This document shows positions 34,962-47,645 of a stretch of DNA of 64,000 nucleotides, piece by piece. Source of the DNA: Zea mays. Its lineage: Eukaryota; Streptophyta; Magnoliopsida; Poales; Poaceae. Location: contig NC_050096.1 in NCBI RefSeq assembly GCF_902167145.1, positions 199,594,566 to 199,658,565 on the forward strand, read 5' to 3'. The position numbers were made by a program, and so were the translations under genes. Positions within the stretch are counted from its first letter, which is position 1. Each line of letters starts with the position of its first letter. The notes beneath the pieces are model-generated. The model did no database searches and was not told where the DNA came from. It worked only from the letters and a program-made list of their open reading frames with translations.

Positions 34962-37329
34962 ATCTGTTTTGTAGGTTTATGCATCCGGGGGCTCAAGTTG
35001 GATTATCGATAGCGGGTGCACAAACCACATGACCGGGGAGAAGAAGATGTTCTCCTCCTATGAGAAAAACCAAGATCCCCAACGAGCTATCACATTCGGG
35101 GATGGAAATCAAGGTTTGGTCAAAGGATTGGGTAAAATAGCTATATCTCCTGACCATTCAATTTCCAATGTTTTTCTTGTAGATTCTTTAGATTACAATT
35201 TGCTTTTCGTTTCTCAATTATGCAAAATGGGCTACAACTGTCTTTTTCACAGATGTAGGTGTCACTGTCTTTAGAAGAAGTGATGATTCAATAGCATTTA
35301 AGGGAGTGTTAGAGGGTCAGCTATACTTAGTAGATTTCGATAGAGCTGAACTCGACACTTGCTTAATTGCTAAGACTAACATGGGCTGGCTCTAGCATCG
35401 CCGACTAGCACATGTTGGAATGAAGAATCTTCATAAGCTTCTAAAGGGAGAACACATTTTGGGACTAACAAATGTTCATTTTGAGAAAGATAGAATTTGT
35501 AGCGCATGTCGGGCAGGGAAGCAAGTTGGGACTCATCATCCACACAAGAACATTATGACGACTGACAGGCCACTCGAGCTCCTACACATGGACCTATTCG
35601 GCCCGATAGCTTACATAAGTATCGGCGGGAGTAAGTACTGTCTAGTTATTGTGGATGATTATTCTCGCTTCACTTGGGTGTTCTTTTTGCAGGAAAAATC
35701 TCATACCCAAGATACCTTAAAGGGATTCTTGAGACGGGCTCAAAATGAGTTCGGCTTGAGGATCAAGAAAATTAGAAGCGACAACGGGACGGAGTTCAAG
35801 AACTCTCAAATTGAAGGCTTCCTTGAGGAGGAGGGCATCAAGCATGAGTTCTCTTCTCCCTACACGCCACAACAAAATGGTGTAGTGGAGAGGAAGAATC
35901 GAACTCTATTGGACATGGCAAGAACCATGCTTGATGAGTACAAGACTTCGGATCGGTTTTGGGCCGAGGCGGTCAACACCGCCTGCTACGCCATCAACCG
36001 GTTGTATCTACACCAAATCCTCAAGAAGACATCATATGAAGTCCTAACCGGTAAAAAGCCCAATATTTCATATTTTAGAGTCTTTGGTAGCAAATGCTTT
36101 ATTCTTGTTAAAAGAGATAGAAAATCTAAATTTGCTCCTAAGACTGTAGAAGGCTTTTTACTAGGATATGGTTCAAACACAAGGGCATATAGAGTCTTTA
36201 ACAAGTCCTCAGTACTAGTTGAAGTTTCTTGTGACGTTGTGTTTGATGAGACTAACGGCTCTCAAGTAGAGCAAGTTGATCTTGATGAGATAGGTGATGA
36301 AGAGGCTCCGTGCATCGCGCTAAGGAACATGTCCGTTGGGGATGTGTGTCCTAAAGAATCCAAAGAGCCTCCAAATGCACAAGATCAACCATCCTCCTCT
36401 ACCCAAGCATCTCCACCAACTCAAAATAAGGATGAGGCTCAAGTTGATGAAGAAGAAGATCAAAAAGATGAGCCACCTCAAGATGACGGCAATGATCAAG
36501 GGGGAGATGCAAATGATCAAGAAAAGGAGGATGAAGAACCAAGACCGCCACACCCAAGAGTCCACCAAGCAATCCAACGAGATCACCCCGTCGACACCAT
36601 CCTCGGTGACATTCATAAGGGGGTAACCACTAGATCTCGTGTTGCACATTTTTGTGAGCATTACTCTTTTGTTTCCTCTATTGAGCCACACAGGGTAGAG
36701 GAAGCACTCCAAGATTCGGATTGGGTGGTGGCGATGCAAGAGGAGCTCAACAACTTCACTAGGAATGAGGTATGGCATTTGGTTCCACGTCCTAATCAAA
36801 ATGTTGTAGGAACCAAGTGGGTCTTCTGAAACAAGCAAGACGAGCATGGTGTGGTGACAAGGAACAAAGCCCGACTTGTGGCCAAGGGGTATTCACAAGT
36901 CGAAGGTTTGGATTTCGGTGAAACCTATGCGCCCGTAGCTAGGCTTGAGTCAATTCGTATATTACTTGCCTATGCTACTTACCATGGCTTTAAGCTTTAC
37001 CAAATGGACGTGAAAAGTGTCTTCCTCAATGGACCAATCAAGGAGGAGGTCTATGTTGAGCAACCTCCCGGCTTTGAAGATAGTGAGTATCCTAACTATG
37101 TGTATAAACTCTCTAAGGTGCTTTATGGGCTCAAGCAAGCCCCAAGAGCATGGTATGAATGCCTAAGAGATTTTCTTATCACTAATGGCTTCAAAGTCGG
37201 AAAGGCTGATCCTACTTTATTTACTAAAACTCTTGACAATGATTTGTTTGTATGCCAAATTTATGTTGATGATATCATATTTGGGTCTACTAATGAATCT
37301 ACATGTGAAGAATTTTGTAGGATCATGAC
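34962..37329 (+). pseudogene. Element B pol, 5' part: protease, integrase, N-terminal RT
   Basis: Lies in the +1 frame relative to gag. The protease motif WIIDSGCTNHM has its Asp-Ser-Gly at 35008-35016. The integrase HHCC zinc motif starts near 35398, and the core has DLFGPIAYIS and IRSDNGTEFK, then PYTPQQNGVVERKNRT. An acidic linker leads to [26 protein letters not shown] and [11 protein letters not shown] (YVDD at 37262-37273). It is broken by an insertion near 35246-35252, TAG at 35393-35395 (Trp in the other copies) and TGA at 36827-36829 (Arg in D). It stops at the C insertion in the codons after YVDD. Confidence 0.9.
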
Positions 37330-38846
37330 TGAAAGTCGCCTAGAGGGGGGTGAATAGGGCGAATCTGAAATTTACAAACTTAATCACAACTACAAGCCGG
37401 GTTAGCGTTAGAAATATAAACGAGTCTGAGAGAGAGGGCGCAAAACAAATCGTGAGCGAATAAAGAGCGAGACACGATGATTTGTTTTACCGAGGTTCGG
37501 TTCTTGCAAACCTACTCCCCGTTGAGGTGGTCACAAAGACCGGGTCTCTTTCAACCCTTTCCCTCTCTCAAACGGTCCCTCGGACCGAGTGAGCTTCTCT
37601 TCTCAATCAAACGGGACAACAAGTCCCCGCAAGGACCACCACACAATTGGTGTCTCTTGCCTCGGTTACAATTGAGATGATCGCAAAAGAATGAGAAAGA
37701 AAAGAAGCAATCCAAGCGCAAGAGCTCAAATGAACACAACAAATCACTCTCTCTAGTCACTAAAGCTTTGTGTGGAGTTGGGAGAGGATTTGATCTCTTT
37801 GGTGTGTCTTGTAATGAATGTTATAGCTCTTGTAAGGTGTAGAAGTGGGAAAACTTGGATGCCAATGAATGTGGGGTGGTTGGGGTATTTATAGCCCCAA
37901 CCACCACAAAGTGGTCGTTGGAAGGTTGTTGTCGCATGGCACACCGGACACTGTCCGGTGCGCCAGCCACGTCAGCAAACCGTTGGGGTTCGACCGTTGG
38001 AGCTCTGACTTGTGGGCCCGACTGGCTGTCCGGTGGTGCACCGGACAAGTCCTATAGACTGTCTGGTGTGCCACCCGCGCGTGCTCTGTCCTCTGCGCGC
38101 ACAGGCGCGCATTTAATGCGTTGCAGTCGACCGTTGCTCCGCGAAGTAGTCGTTGCTCCGCTGGCACACCGGACAGTCCGGTGTGCACCGGACACTGTCC
38201 GGTGAATTATAGCGGAGCGCCCTTGGAAATTCCCGAAGGTAGCAAGTTCGAGCTGATCTGCCCTGGTGCACCGGACAGTCCGGTGCGCCAGACCAAGGTG
38301 CCTTTGGATTGTCTTTTGCTTTCTTTGTTTGAACCCTTTTCTTGGTCTTTTTATTGGCTTATTGTGAACCTTTGGCACATGTAGAACTTATAGACTAGAG
38401 CAAACTAGTTAGTCCAATTATTTGTGTTGGGCAATTCAACCACCAAAATCAATTAGGCCCCGTTTGTTTCGTTGGAATTGAATTCCATTTTAATAATTAT
38501 AATTTAGACAAAACTAATTAAGTTTATATATTTATATATGTAATATATTTGTATATCATCCGAAATCATATGAGAGAGATAGTTATATACTACATTTATG
38601 TTATAGCGGCGCAAGTAGAAGAGTGTACTAGAAGTTGTACATCGGAAAAATAACATGTAAATCTATAGAATCAATTTCCATCTCTCATCCCATGAATTTG
38701 AGATAGGCTTATATGATAACTTTGGAAAGTGGTGGAATGTCTCATTCTGAAAAAATAGCCTATTCCGTTAATAAGATTCCAATTCCTCAAAATGAAAGGA
38801 AACAAACGGGGCCTTAGGAATTAGGTGTAAGCCTAATTCCCTTTCA
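37330..38846 (-). repeat. 3' LTR of element C
   Basis: TGAAAGTCGCC to CCCTTTCA on the plus strand. It is 1,517 bp with the MITE and about 1,156 bp without it, close to the 1,152 bp of the partner. Confidence 0.95.
38456..38813. mobile_element. PIF/Harbinger-type MITE, 358 bp, in the C 3' LTR
   Basis: Perfect 15-bp ends GGCCCCGTTTGTTTC / GAAACAAACGGGGCC with TTA duplicated (38453-38455, 38814-38816). The partner LTR at 61521-61535 shows the empty site CAATTAGGAATTAGG, which proves the insertion and its 3-bp duplication. Confidence 0.95.
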
Positions 38847-39641
38847 ATCTCCCCTTTTTGGTGATTGATGCCAACACAAACCAAAGCAAATATTGAAGTG
38901 CATAATTGAACTAGTTTGCATAATTGTGAGTGCAAAGGTTACTTAGAATTGAGCCAATAGAAATTCTCATAAGATATGAATGGATTGTTTCTTTAAAATT
39001 TTAACATTTTGGACCACGCTTGCACCACATGTTTTGTTTTTGCAAGTTCTTTTGTAAATCCTTTTCAAAGTCCTTATGCAAATAGTCAAAGGTAAATGAA
39101 TAAGATTTTGAGAAGCATTTTCAAGATTTGAAATTTTCTCCCCCTGTTTCAAATGCTTTTCCTTTGACTAAACAAAACTCCCCCTCAATAAAATCCTCCT
39201 CTTAATGTTCAAGAGGGTTTTAAGATGTCAATTTTGAAAATACTATTTCTCCCCCTTTTGAACACAATAGGATACCAATTTGAAAATCATTTAAAATTAG
39301 GTGGTGGTGCGGTCCTTTTGCTTTGGGCTAATACTTTCTCCCCCTTTGGCATGAATCGCCAAAAACAGAGACTTAGAGTGAAATATAAGCCCGTTTAATT
39401 ACTTTCTCCCCCTTTGGCAAACAATATATGAGTGAAGATTATACCAAAGTAGGAGAGTTGCTCGGAGCGACGGCGAAGGATGAGTTATGAAGTGGAGTGG
39501 AAGCCTTTGCCTTTGCCGAAGACTCCAATTCCCTTTCAATACACCCATGACTTGGTTTGAAATTCACTTGAAAACACATTAGTCATAGCATATGAAAGAG
39601 ACATGATCAAAGGTATATTTATGAGCTATGTGTGCAAAACA
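38847..39641 (-). promoter_or_regulatory. Multiple polypurine tracts of element C
   Basis: Minus-strand tracts next to the 3' LTR (AAAAGGGGAGAT) and further inside (CTCCCCC on the plus strand near 39138, 39179, 39250, 39350 and 39407), with the GGCATGAATCGCC block near 39356. Confidence 0.8.
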
Positions 39642-41990
39642 TCAAAAGAAATTTCTAGAATCAAGAATATTTAGCTCATGCCTAAGTTTGTTAAAGGTTT
39701 GTTCATCTAGTGGTTTGGTAAAGATATCGACTAATTGATCTTTAGTGTTAATATATGCAATCTCGATATCTCCCTTTTGTTGGTGATCCCTTAGAAAATG
39801 ATACCGAATGGCTATGTGTTTAGTGCGGCTATGATCAATGGGATTATCCGCTATGCGGATTGCACTCTCATTATCACATAGAAGAGGAACTTTGGTTAAT
39901 TTGTAACCATAGTCCCTAAGAGTTTGCCTCATCCAAAGCAATTGCGCGCAACAATGGCCTGCGGCAATATACTCGGCTTCGGCAGTAGAAAGAGCTACAG
40001 AATTTTGCTTCTTTGAAGCCCAAGACACCAAGGATCTTCCCAAGAACTGGCAAGTCCCCGATGTGCTCTTTCTATTAATTTTACAACCCGCCCAATTGGC
40101 ATCCGAATAACCAATTAAATCAAAAGTGGATCCCCTAGGATACCAAAGCCCAAACTTAGGAGTATAAACTAAATATCTCAAGATTCGTTTTACGGTCGTA
40201 AGGTGAGCTTCCTTAGGGTCGGCTTGGAATCTTGCACACATGCATACGGAAAGCATAATGTCCGGTCGAGATGCACATAAATAGAGTAAAGAGCCTATCA
40301 TCGACCGGTATACCTTTTGATCGACGGATTTACCTCCCGTGTCGAGGTCGAGATGCCCATTGGTTCCCATGGGTGTCTTGATGGGCTTGGCATCCTTCAT
40401 CCCAAACTTGTTTAGAATGTCTTGAATATACTTCGTTTGGCTAATGAAGGTGCCTTCTTGGAGTTGCTTCACTTGAAATCCCAAGAAGTACTTCAACTCC
40501 CCCATCATAGACATCTCGAATTTTTGTGTCATGATCCTACTAAATTCTTCACATGTAGATTCATTAGTAGACCCAAATATGATATCATCAACATAAATTT
40601 GGCATACAAACAAATCATTGTCAAGAGTTTTAGTAAATAAAGTAGGATCGGCGCACGGAGCCTCTTCATCACCTATCTCATCAAGATCAACTTGCTCTAC
40701 TTGAGAACCGTTAGTCTCATCAAACACAACGTCACAAGAAACTTCAACTAGTCCTGAGGACTTGTTAAAGACTCTATATGCCCTTGTGTTTGAATCATAT
40801 CCTAGTAAAAAGCCTTCTACAGTCTTAGGAGCAAATTTAGATTTTCTACCTCTTTTAACAAGAATAAAGCATTTGCTACCAAAGACTCTAAAATATGAAA
40901 TATTGGGCTTTTTACCGATTAGGAGTTCGTATGATGTCTTCTTGAGGATTCGGTGTAGATACAACCGGTTGATGGCGTAGCAGGCGGTGTTGACCGCCTC
41001 GGCCCAAAACTGATCCGAAGTTTTGTACTCATCAAGCATGGTTCTTGACATGTCCAATAGAGTTCGATTCTTCCTCTCCACTACACCATTTTGTTGTGGC
41101 GTGTAGGGAGAAGAGAACTCATGCTTGATGCCCTCCTCCTCAAGGAAGCCTTCAATTTGAGAGTTCTTGAACTCCGTCCCGTTGTCGCTTCTAATTTTCT
41201 TGATCCTTAAGTCGAACTCATTTTGAGCCCGTCTCAAGAATCCTTTTAAGGTCTCTTGGGTATGAGATTTTTCCTGCAAAAAGAACACCCAAGTGAAGCG
41301 AGAATAATTATCCACAATAACTAGACAGTACTTACTCCCGCCGATGCTTATGTAAGCTATCGGGCCGAATAAATCCATGTGTAGGAGCTCGAGTGGCCTG
41401 TCAGTCGTCATAATGTTCTTGTGTGGATGATGAGTTCCAACTTGCTTCCCTGCCTGACATGCGCTACAAATCTTGTCTTTCTCAAAATGAACATTTGTTA
41501 GTCCCAAAATGTGTTCTCCCTTTAGAAGCTTATGAAGATTCTTCATTCCAACATGTGCTAGTCGGCGATGCCAGAGCCAGCCCATGTTAGTCTTAGCAAT
41601 TAAGCAAGTGTCGAGTTCAGCTCTATCAAAATCTACTAAGTATAGCTGACCCTCTAACACTCCCTTAAATGCTATTGAATCATCATTTCTTCTAAAGATA
41701 GTAACACCTACATCTGTGAAAAGACAGTTGTAGCCCATTTTGCATAATTGAGAAACAGAAAGCAAATTGTAATCTAAAGAATCTACAAGAAAAACATTGG
41801 AAATTGAGTGGTCAGGAGATATAGCTATTTTACCCAAACCTTTGACCAAACCTTGATTTCCATCCCCGAATGTGATAGCTCGTTGGGGATCTTGGTTTTC
41901 TCGTAGGAGGAGAACATTTTCTTCTCCTCTGTCATGTGGTTTGTGCACCCGCTATCGATAATCCAACTTGAGCCCCCGGATGCATAAACC
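39642..41990 (-). pseudogene. Element C pol with internal deletion
   Basis: The minus-strand frame is open for 768 codons from 41948. It holds the end of the protease, the integrase (HRRLAHVGMKNLHKL, LLHMDLFGPIAYIS, IRSDNGTEFKNS), part of RT ([11 protein letters not shown]) and RNase H to ILDSRNFF. At about 40651 DEIGDEEAPC is followed at once by [11 protein letters not shown] and D have about 297 residues between these, including the linker and RT through the catalytic MDV block. The deletion keeps the frame. A one-base loss near 41896 shifts the protease (DSG block) out of frame. The product would be an integrase-RNase H chimera without polymerase activity. Confidence 0.9.
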
Positions 41991-41999
41991 TACAAAACA

Positions 42000-44242
42000 A
42001 GTTTAGTTCTTGGTTTTAGGTACCCAAACTGTTTTGGGTCCTTTGGCATTAGATACAAGAACTTTGGGGTACCCAAACACAAGTTTTTCATCCCTTGTGT
42101 TTGCCCCCAACAAACTTGGCAACTATCTTGCCGGATTTGTTAGTTAAAACATAAGATGCATCAAAAGTTTTAAATGAAATGTCATGATCATTTGATGCCT
42201 TAGGAATTTTCTTTTTAGGCAATTTTGCATGGGTTGATTGCCTAGTGCTAGATGTCTCACCCTTATACATAAAAGCATGATTAGGGCCAGAGTGAGACTT
42301 CCTAGAATGAATTCTCCTAATATTGCTCTCGGGATAACCGGCAGGGTACAAAATGTAACCCTCGTTATCCTGAGGTATGGGAGCCTTGCCCTTAACAAAA
42401 TTAGACAATCTTTTAGAAGGGGCATTAAGTTTGACATTGTCCCCCTTTTGGAAGCCAATGCCATCCTTTATGCTAGGGTGTCTCCCACTATATAGCATGC
42501 TTCTAGCAAATTAAAAAATTTCGTTTTCTAAGTCATGCTCGGCAATTTTAGCATCTAATTTTGCTATATGATCATTTTGTTGTTTAATTAAAGCCATATG
42601 ATCATGAATAGCATCAATGTTAACATCTCTACATCTAGTGCAAATAGCAACATGCTCAGTGGTAGATGTAGAGGGTTTGCATGAATCAAGTTCAACGATC
42701 TTAGCACGTAAAATGTCATTGTTATCTCTAAGATCGGAAATTGTAACATTGCAAACATCTAGCTCTTTAGCCTTAGCAATTAATTTTTTATTTTCAATCC
42801 TAAGGCTAGCAAGGGAAACATTTAATTCTTCAATCGTAGCAAGTAAATCAACATTATCATCTCTAAGATTGGGAATTGAAACATTACAAGCATTTGAATC
42901 AACCTTAGCAATTAAACTAGCATTTTCATTTCTAAGGTTGTTGATAACATCATGGCATGTGCTTAGCTCACTGGATAGTTTTTCACATTTTTCTACTTCT
43001 AGAGCGTAAGCATTTTTAACCTTAACATGCTTTTTGTTTTCCTTGATTAGGAAGTCCTCTTGGGTGTCCACGAGTTCATCCTTTTCATGGATGGCACTAA
43101 TTAATTCATTTATTTTTTCTTTTTGTTGCATGTTTAGGTTGGCAAAAAGAGTACGCAAGTTATCCTCCTCATCACTAGCATTATCATCACTAGAGGACTC
43201 ATATTTAGTGGAGGATTTGGATTTAACCTTCTTCTTTTTGCCGTCCTTTGCCATGAGGCACTTGTGGACGACGTTGGGGAAGAGGAGTCCCTTGGTGACG
43301 GCGATGTTGGCGACGTCCTCGTCAGAGGAGGAGTCGGTGGAGCTCTCATCGGAGTCCCACTCCCGGCAAACATGGGCATCGCCGCCCTTCTTCTTGTAGT
43401 ACCTCTTCTTCTCCTTTCTTCTTCCCTTCTTGTCGTCGCCCCTGTCACTAGAAATAGGACATTTTGCTATAAAGTGACCGGGCTTACCACATTTGTAGCA
43501 AAGTTTCTTGGAGCGAGGCTTGTAGTCTTTCCCCCTCCTTTGCTTGAGGATTTGGCTGAAGCTCTTGATGATGAGCGCCATTTCCTCGTTGTCGAGCTTA
43601 GAGGCGTCGATGGGTTGTCTACTTGATGTAGACTCTTCCTTCTTCTCCTTCGTCGCCTTGAATGCGACCGGTTGTGCTTCGGACGTGGAGGGGCCATCTA
43701 GCTCGTTGATCTTCTTTGAGCCTTTGATCATCAATTCAAAGCTCACAAAATTCCCTATTACCTCCTCGGGAGACATTAGTGTATATCTAGGATTTCCTCG
43801 AATTAATTGAACTTGCGTAGGGTTAAGAAAAACGAGGGATCTTAGAATAACCCTAATCATCTCATGGTCATCCCATTTCTTACTCCCGAGGTTGTGCACT
43901 TGGTTTACCAAGGTTTTGAGCCGGTTGTACAAGTCTTGTGGCTCCTCCCCTTGGCGAAGTTGGAAGCGACCGAGCTCCCCCTCGATCGTCTCCCGCTTGG
44001 TGATTTTGGTCACCTCGTCTCCTTCGTGCGCGGTCTTGAGCACGTCCCAAATCTCCTTGGCGCTCTTCAATCCTTGCACCTTGTTATACTCCTCTCGACT
44101 TAGAGAGGCGAGGAGTATAGTGGTGGCTTGGGAGTTGAAGTGCACGATTTGGGCTACTTCGTCCTCATCATAATCTTCATCCCCTACGAATGGTACCTGT
44201 ACACCAAACTCAACAACATCCCATATACTTTTGTGGAGTGAG
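42000..44242 (-). pseudogene. Element C gag, main part
   Basis: Continues the gag started at 60357, after the D insertion. The gag core (SIWDVVEFG, EYNKVQGLKS), one CCHC knuckle (CYKCGKPGHFIAKC), acidic Ser-rich stretch and coiled coil are all present. TAA at 42511-42513 (Lys in D), TGA at 42088-42090 (Ser in D) and a one-base gain near 42071 break the C-terminal part. Confidence 0.85.
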
Positions 44243-45534
44243 TGAAAGTCGCCTAGAGGGGGGTGAATAGGGCGAAACTGAAATTTACAAAGTTAATCAC
44301 AACTACAAGCCGGGTTAGCGTTAGAAATATAATCAAGTCCGCGAGAGAGGGTGCAAAACAAATCGTAAGCGAATAAAGAGTATGACACGCGGATTTGTTT
44401 TACCGAGGTTCGGTTCTCGCAAACCTACTCCCCGTTGAGGTGGTCACAAAGACCGGGTCTCTTTCAACCCTTTCCCTCTCTCAAACAGTCCCTCGGACCG
44501 AGTGAGCTTTCTCTTCTCAAATCAACCGGGAACAAAACTTCCCCGCAAGGACCACCACACAATTGGTGTCTCTTGCCTCGGTTACAAGTGAGTTTTGATC
44601 ACAAGAAAAGAATGAGAAGAAAGCAATCCAAGCGCAAGAGCTCAAAAGAACACGACAAATCACTCTCACTAGTCATTAATGCTTTTGTGGAATTGGGAGA
44701 GGATTTGATCACTTGGGTGTGTCTTGTATTGAATGCCTAGCTCTTGTAAGTGCTTGGAAGTTGGAAAACTTGGATGACTTGAATGTGGGGTGGTTGGGGG
44801 TATTTATAACCCCAACCACCAAACTAGCCGTTTGGTGGGGCTGTCTGTCGCATGGTGCACCGGACAGTCCGGTGCACACCGGACAGTGTCCGATGCGCCA
44901 GCCACGTCACCAGGCCGTTGGGTTCCGACCGTTGGAGCTCTGACTTCTGGGCCGGCCTGGATGTCCGGTGGCACACCGGACATGCACTGTAGAGTGTCCG
45001 GTGCGCCACTTCGCGCGTGCCTGACTTCTGTGCGCTATGGCGCGCATTTAATGTTGTAGCAGGTGACCGTTGGCGCCGAATAGTCGTTGCTCCGCTGGCT
45101 CACCGGACAGTCCGGTGTACACCGGACATGTCCGGTGAATTATAGCGGAGCAAATTCCCGAAGCAGGCGAGTTCCAGAGTCGCTCTTCCCTGGGGCACCG
45201 GACACTGTCCGGTGTACACCGGACAGTCCGGTGAATTATAACGGAGCGCCTCTGGATTTTCCCGAAGGTGAGGAGTTTAGCGTGAAGTCCCCTGGTGCAC
45301 CGGACACTGTCCGGTGGCACACCGGACAATCCGGTGCGCCAGACCAGGGCAAACTTTGGTTATCCCTTTACTCTTTTGTTGAACCCAATTCTTGGTCTTT
45401 TATTGGCTAAGTGTGAACCTTTACCACCTGTATAACTTATACACTAGAGCAAACTAGTTAGTCCAATTATTTGTGTTGGGCAATTCAACCACCAAAATCA
45501 TTTAGGAACTAGGTGTAAGCCTAATTCCCTTTCA
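44243..45534 (-). repeat. 3' LTR of element D
   Basis: TGAAAGTCGCC to CCCTTTCA on the plus strand. It differs from the 5' LTR by a few dozen single-base changes at most, judged by eye, many of them C/T or G/A in CpG contexts. Confidence 0.95.
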
Positions 45535-46354
45535 ATCTCCCCCTTTTTGGTGATTGATGCCAACACAAACCAAAGCAAATATAGGAGTGCATAATTGAAC
45601 TAGTTTACATAATATAAGTGCAAAGGTTGCTTGGAATTGAGCCAATATAAATACTTATAAGATACGCATGGATTGTTTCTTTAATTTGTGACATTTTGGA
45701 CCACGCTTGCACCACATGTTTTGTTTTTGCAAATTCTTTTGTAAATCCTTTTCAAAGTTCTTTTGCAAATAGTCAAAGGTAAACAAATAAGATTTTGCAA
45801 AGCATTTTCAAGATTTGAATTTTTCTCCCCTTGTTTCAAATGCTTTTCCTTTGACTTGAACAAAACTCCCCCTAAATAAAATCTCCTCTTAGTGTTCAAG
45901 AGGGTTTTGATATATCAATTTTGAAATACTACTTTCTCCCCCTTTTGAACATAATAAGATACCAATTTGAAATTTCCAATTGAAAATCATTTTTTTTAAA
46001 ATTAGGTGGTGGTGCGGTCCTTTTGCTTTGGGCTAATACTCTCTCCCCCTTTGGCATGAATCGCCAAAAACGGAGTCATTAGAGCCCTTTAAGTAACTTT
46101 CTCCCCTTTGGTAAAATAAAATATGAGTGAAGGTTATACCAAAGTAGGAGAGATGCTCGCTCCCCCAAAGATGGAGAGATGCGCGGAGCGACGGCGAAGG
46201 ATGAGTTACGGAGTGGAAGCCTTTGTCTTCGCCGAAGACTCCAATTCCCTTTCAATACACCTATGACTTGGTTTGAAATAGACTTGAAAACATATTAGTC
46301 ATAGCATATGAAAGAGATATGATCAAAGGTATATGAATGAACTATGTGTGCAAA
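45535..46354 (-). promoter_or_regulatory. Multiple polypurine tracts of element D
   Basis: The minus-strand AAAAAGGGGGAGAT abuts the 3' LTR. Further CTCCCC(C)-type blocks on the plus strand lie near 45826, 45866, 45938, 46043 and 46102. Confidence 0.8.
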
Positions 46355-47645
46355 TCAACAAAAGAAATTCCTAGAATCAAGGATATTTAGCTCATGCCTA
46401 AGTTTGTTAAAAGTTTGTTCATCAAGAGGCTTGGTAAAGATATCGGCTAATTGATCTTTAGTATTGATGTATGAAATCTCGATATCTCCCTTTTGTTGGT
46501 GATCCCTTAAAAAGTGATACCGAATGGCTATGTGCTTAGTGCAGCTATGCTCAATGGGATTATCCGCCATGCGAATTGCACTCTCATTATCACATAGAAG
46601 AGGAACTTTGGTTAATTTGTAACCGTAGTCCCTAAGGGTTTGCCTCATCCAAAGTAGTTGCGCCCAACAGTGTCCTGCGGCAATGTACTCGACCTCGGCG
46701 GTAGAAAGAGCTACGGAATTTTGCTTCTTTGAAGCCCAAGACACCAAGGACCTTCCCAAGAACTGGCAAGTCCCTGATGTGCTCTTTCTATTAATTTTAC
46801 ACCCCGCCCAATCGGCATTCGAATAACCAATTAAATCAAATGTGGATCCCCTAGGATACCAAAGCCCAAACTTAGGAGTATAAACTAAATATCTCAAGAT
46901 TCGTTTTACGGCCGTAAGGTGAGCTTCCTTAGGGTCGGCTTGGAATCTTGCACACATGCATACGGAAAGCATAATATCCGGTCGAGATGCACATAAATAG
47001 AGTAAAGAGCCAATCATCGATCGGTATACCTTTTGATCGACGGATTTACCTCCTTCGTCGAGGTCGAGATGCCCATTGGTTCCCATAGGTGTCTTGATGG
47101 GTTTGGCATCCATCATCCCAAACTTGCTTAGAATATCTTGAGTATACTTTGTTTGGCTAAGGAAGGTGCCCTCTTGGAGTTGCTTCACTTGAAATCCTAA
47201 GAAATACTTCAACTCCCCCATCATAGACATCTCGAATTTCTGTGTCATGATCCTACTAAACTCTTCACATGTAGATTCGTTAGTAGACCCAAATATAATA
47301 TCATCAACATAAATTTGGCATACAAACAAATTATTTTCAAGTGTTTTGGTAAAGAGTGTAGGATCGGCCTTTCCGACTTTGAAGCCATTCGCAATAAGAA
47401 AATCTCTTAGGCATTCATACCATGCTCGTGGGGCTTGCTTAAGCCCATAAAGCGCCTTAGAGAGTTTATAGACATGGTTAGGGTACTCACTATCTTCAAA
47501 GCCGGGAGGTTGCTCAACATAGACCTCTTCTTTGATTGGTCCATTGAGGAAGACACTCTTCACGTCCATTTGATAAAGCTTGACGCCATGGTAAGTAGCA
47601 TAGGCCAATAATATACGAATTGACTCAAGACTAGCTACGGGTGCA
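46355..47645 (-). pseudogene. Element D pol, 3' part: RT palm to RNase H
   Basis: Resumes D pol after X (GTGCA repeated). It is open to the end: [40 protein letters not shown], then connection and RNase H (GCKINRKSTSG, LCDNESAIRMAD), ending DSRNFFC. Both RT catalytic blocks (MDV and YVDD) are intact here. The STAEAEY block of the other copies is STAEVEY. Confidence 0.9.

Noticed and set aside
36320..36847. 175-codon minus-strand frame
   Set aside because: Antisense shadow of the acidic linker and RT start of element B pol.
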